IMG/VR virus record: IMGVR_UViG_3300018022_000344 | Coordinates: 1-22,188 of that record | Source of the DNA: a virus | Length of the DNA: 22,188 bases | Strand: one strand, 5' to 3' | Shown: piece by piece, positions 20,751-22,188 of the stretch | Numbering within the stretch: position 1 is the first letter of the stretch | Layout of the letters: each line of letters begins with the position of its first letter | The notes under the pieces: model-generated | What the model was told of the DNA's origin: nothing | The model's database searches: none | What the model saw: only the letters and a program-made list of their open reading frames with translations | Program-made: the position numbers and the translations under genes

Positions 20751-21047
20751 CTAAGGTTTCTCCGGTGGATCGTTCGCGGACTGTCCATTCATTTCCCGCT
20801 GCTGCTGTTTAGGCGTCAGCGCACCCCATTGTGATCCGATAACCCGATCCAGCTTGCCGTTGATGCCGTGCAGGTCGCTGTCGATAGTGTCCAGCCGCTT
20901 TTCGTGGCTTGATAGTTGCGTGCTCGTTGCTCCCGCCCACATTCCGCCAGCCAGGATGGCGATGGCCACTGTCACGAATACCGCGACAAGCGCGACCAGG
21001 ACGGCCTTACGCTCAACGCGGACGATTGCAGTTTCGTTATCTGGCAT
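20751..21047 (-). CDS. 98-aa membrane protein with a coiled coil
   Basis: Start chosen at ATG 21047 with AAGGGAT upstream. Residues 15-40, AVLVALVAVFVTVAIAILAGG, are one transmembrane helix after a charged N-terminus. Residues 42-72 (TSTQLSSHEKRLDTIDSDLH, GINGKLDRVIG) form a short heptad-patterned helix, and the C-terminus is polar and Pro-rich. This TM-plus-coil layout is found in phage lysis accessory proteins (spanin-like or XhlA-like, though XhlA has the coil before the membrane segment) and in tail-length regulators. An in-frame ATG at 21098 would add a second hydrophobic stretch (MLAAVGLALGW); it lacks a ribosome site. The 94 bp between this gene and the glycosyltransferase hold no other clear gene. 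Confidence 0.6.
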   Translation of the reverse strand: MPDNETAIVRVERKAVLVALVAVFVTVAIAILAGGMWAGATSTQLSSHEKRLDTIDSDLHGINGKLDRVIGSQWGALTPKQQQREMNGQSANDPPEKP

Positions 21048-21141
21048 ACATTCTATCCCTTCTGTCCAGCCCAGCGCCAGCCCGACGGCGGCAAGCATGA
21101 TCCAGGTGATTGCGATTTGCGATTGCGGCGGACATGCACTT

Positions 21142-22188
21142 TCACGCGCCGCCGAGATAAGCTGTCCATGTCGCCAAGCTCGCGCGAATATATGCGGTAA
21201 GCGCCGCTTGACCGATCGCGCCGGCCTCGTGATCCTGGAGAACGGACATTGACACACGCGCCAATTCTTCGGGATCATCGCTATCCACGCGCCAGTGCGG
21301 GGGCACCCAATCAATCGAATCGCTGACCACGGCGGGCACGCCTTCCGCCAAACTGTCCGCGGTGACGATATTGAACGTCTCCGTGCAACTCGGCTGCATC
21401 GTCAAATCCATTGCCGAAATCTGGTGTCGGAATTCCGCCCAGCTTTGCCAGGGAACCTCGATCAATTTGGCGGTCGTCAAGCCGGCATACATATTCCGCA
21501 TCATCTTCAAGACGCCCAGTCCATGCTCCACGCGATCAACATTGATGTGGAATTCGATCCGCTTACCCATGCGCCTTCCGATGCTGATCGACGCCGCAGC
21601 AGCCGTGGCGTGGTTTTTAAGCAGTCGAATGGCTCCGAAACTGCCGATGCGGATCGTATCGCCAAAGCCGTGTGATCGTACCTTGGCGAATGGCCGGTCC
21701 TGATCGTAGAGATTGGGCAAGAGCAGGCATCGGCCGTTATATGCCCTTCGCGCCCAATCGCAGAAACGGGAACTATTGGCGGCCATCGCCACATTCAGTC
21801 GGTCGTCCTGGAGCGTAAGCCCCTCTCTAAAGAGCTTGACGGCTCCCGCCTCGACTTGAAGGAACGCCACTTGACTGTGCAGACGGACGATGAACTGCAC
21901 CTCGTGGAACGCAGCGGACAGTTTGGCGAGTTCTGCGGTGGCAAGCCAGCAAGCCTCAATCACACAATGCGTCGGAGAATATCGTTTGAGAGCGGCGCTG
22001 ATGTCGGCGGACTGCTTGGCCCCCGCGAGATTCGATTCGATGCCAGAGCGCCGAAGCACTCGACAGCTATGGAGTCCGTTTACTCCCAATCCGACGTGCG
22101 AACTTCCGTCGCCGAAGTCTCGATAGACGATGAGAACCTTGGCCTGTTTCGCGGTGTCGATCTTGTAGGGCAGCACAGTGTCTTTCAT
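21142..22188 (-). CDS. GT-B glycosyltransferase (GT4-like)
   Basis: A 348-aa protein whose ATG is the last base of the window; the true start could lie further upstream. The N-terminal Rossmann half begins KVLIVYRDFGDGSSHVGLGV (17-36). The C-terminal half starts near residue 180 with IRIGSFGAIRLLKNHATAAA, and the donor-binding motif is TETFNIVTADSLAEGVPAVV (269-288), the E-x7-type segment of GT4 enzymes. It should transfer a sugar from a nucleotide- or lipid-linked donor. No signal peptide or membrane segment is seen, so it acts in the cytoplasm. In phages such enzymes glycosylate virion proteins, DNA bases or the host cell surface; nothing here decides which. It is followed by the membrane protein genes after 94 bp. 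A host-derived gene is also possible. Confidence 0.75.
   Translation of the reverse strand: MKDTVLPYKIDTAKQAKVLIVYRDFGDGSSHVGLGVNGLHSCRVLRRSGIESNLAGAKQSADISAALKRYSPTHCVIEACWLATAELAKLSAAFHEVQFIVRLHSQVAFLQVEAGAVKLFREGLTLQDDRLNVAMAANSSRFCDWARRAYNGRCLLLPNLYDQDRPFAKVRSHGFGDTIRIGSFGAIRLLKNHATAAAASISIGRRMGKRIEFHINVDRVEHGLGVLKMMRNMYAGLTTAKLIEVPWQSWAEFRHQISAMDLTMQPSCTETFNIVTADSLAEGVPAVVSDSIDWVPPHWRVDSDDPEELARVSMSVLQDHEAGAIGQAALTAYIRASLATWTAYLGGA

Overview
The window looks like part of a tailed-phage genome, or a prophage carrying the same modules, from a GC-rich bacterium, most plausibly a planctomycete. That host call is an inference. It rests on the style of the virion proteins, a Pro-rich linker with a signal peptide, and several families of short palindromic repeats of a kind I associate with planctomycete chromosomes. 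I see no integrase, repressor, replication gene, tRNA, rRNA or CRISPR array. Both window edges coincide with gene boundaries (a start codon at 22188 and a stop codon at 1), so flanking genes are cut away from view.

Almost everything is on the minus strand, so transcription runs from high to low coordinates. In that order: (i) 22188-20513, a GT-B glycosyltransferase, a membrane/coiled-coil protein and a 53-aa two-TM protein (holin candidates). (ii) 20513-15152, an exported beta-helix protein, a beta-helix tail spike, two further structural-type proteins and a DUF1320 (Mu gp36-like) connector. (iii) 15131-13417, a ParB-like protein overlapping an ABC-type ATPase fused to a GNAT-like domain, a possible DNA-modification pair. 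(iv) 13077-11400, a SppA/ClpP-class serine protease, a small ORF, a 72-bp inverted-repeat element and a possible gene remnant. (v) 11368-5122, the packaging and head block: small terminase-like protein, large terminase, DUF935 portal, Mu I-like protease/scaffold, decoration protein and lambda E-like major capsid protein. (vi) 5015-2693, neck protein, virion protein, probable tail tube, and the tail-assembly chaperone pair with a clear -1 slippery site. (vii) 2696-1940, a two-gene plus-strand cassette (lipoprotein and 68-aa protein) breaking into the tail block. (viii) 1833-1, a coiled-coil tape-measure-like protein and a tail protein whose 3' end is shifted out of frame.

The packaging, head, neck, tube and chaperone order, with no sheath gene, suggests a siphovirus-like tail with Mu-type packaging proteins (terminase, portal, I protease) and a lambda-type capsid.

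The most unusual signal is structural. Four families of short palindromes (here P1-P4) are scattered through the phage genes. One (P2) sits in frame inside two proteins, in both orientations, and in the ATPase gene a P2 copy lies inside a split P1 copy. This resembles repetitive extragenic palindromes that have invaded coding sequence. Other points worth checking are the ParB + ATPase-GNAT pair, the lone serine protease, an apparent CTG start for the tail tube gene, and a chaperone frameshift that joins two reading frames.
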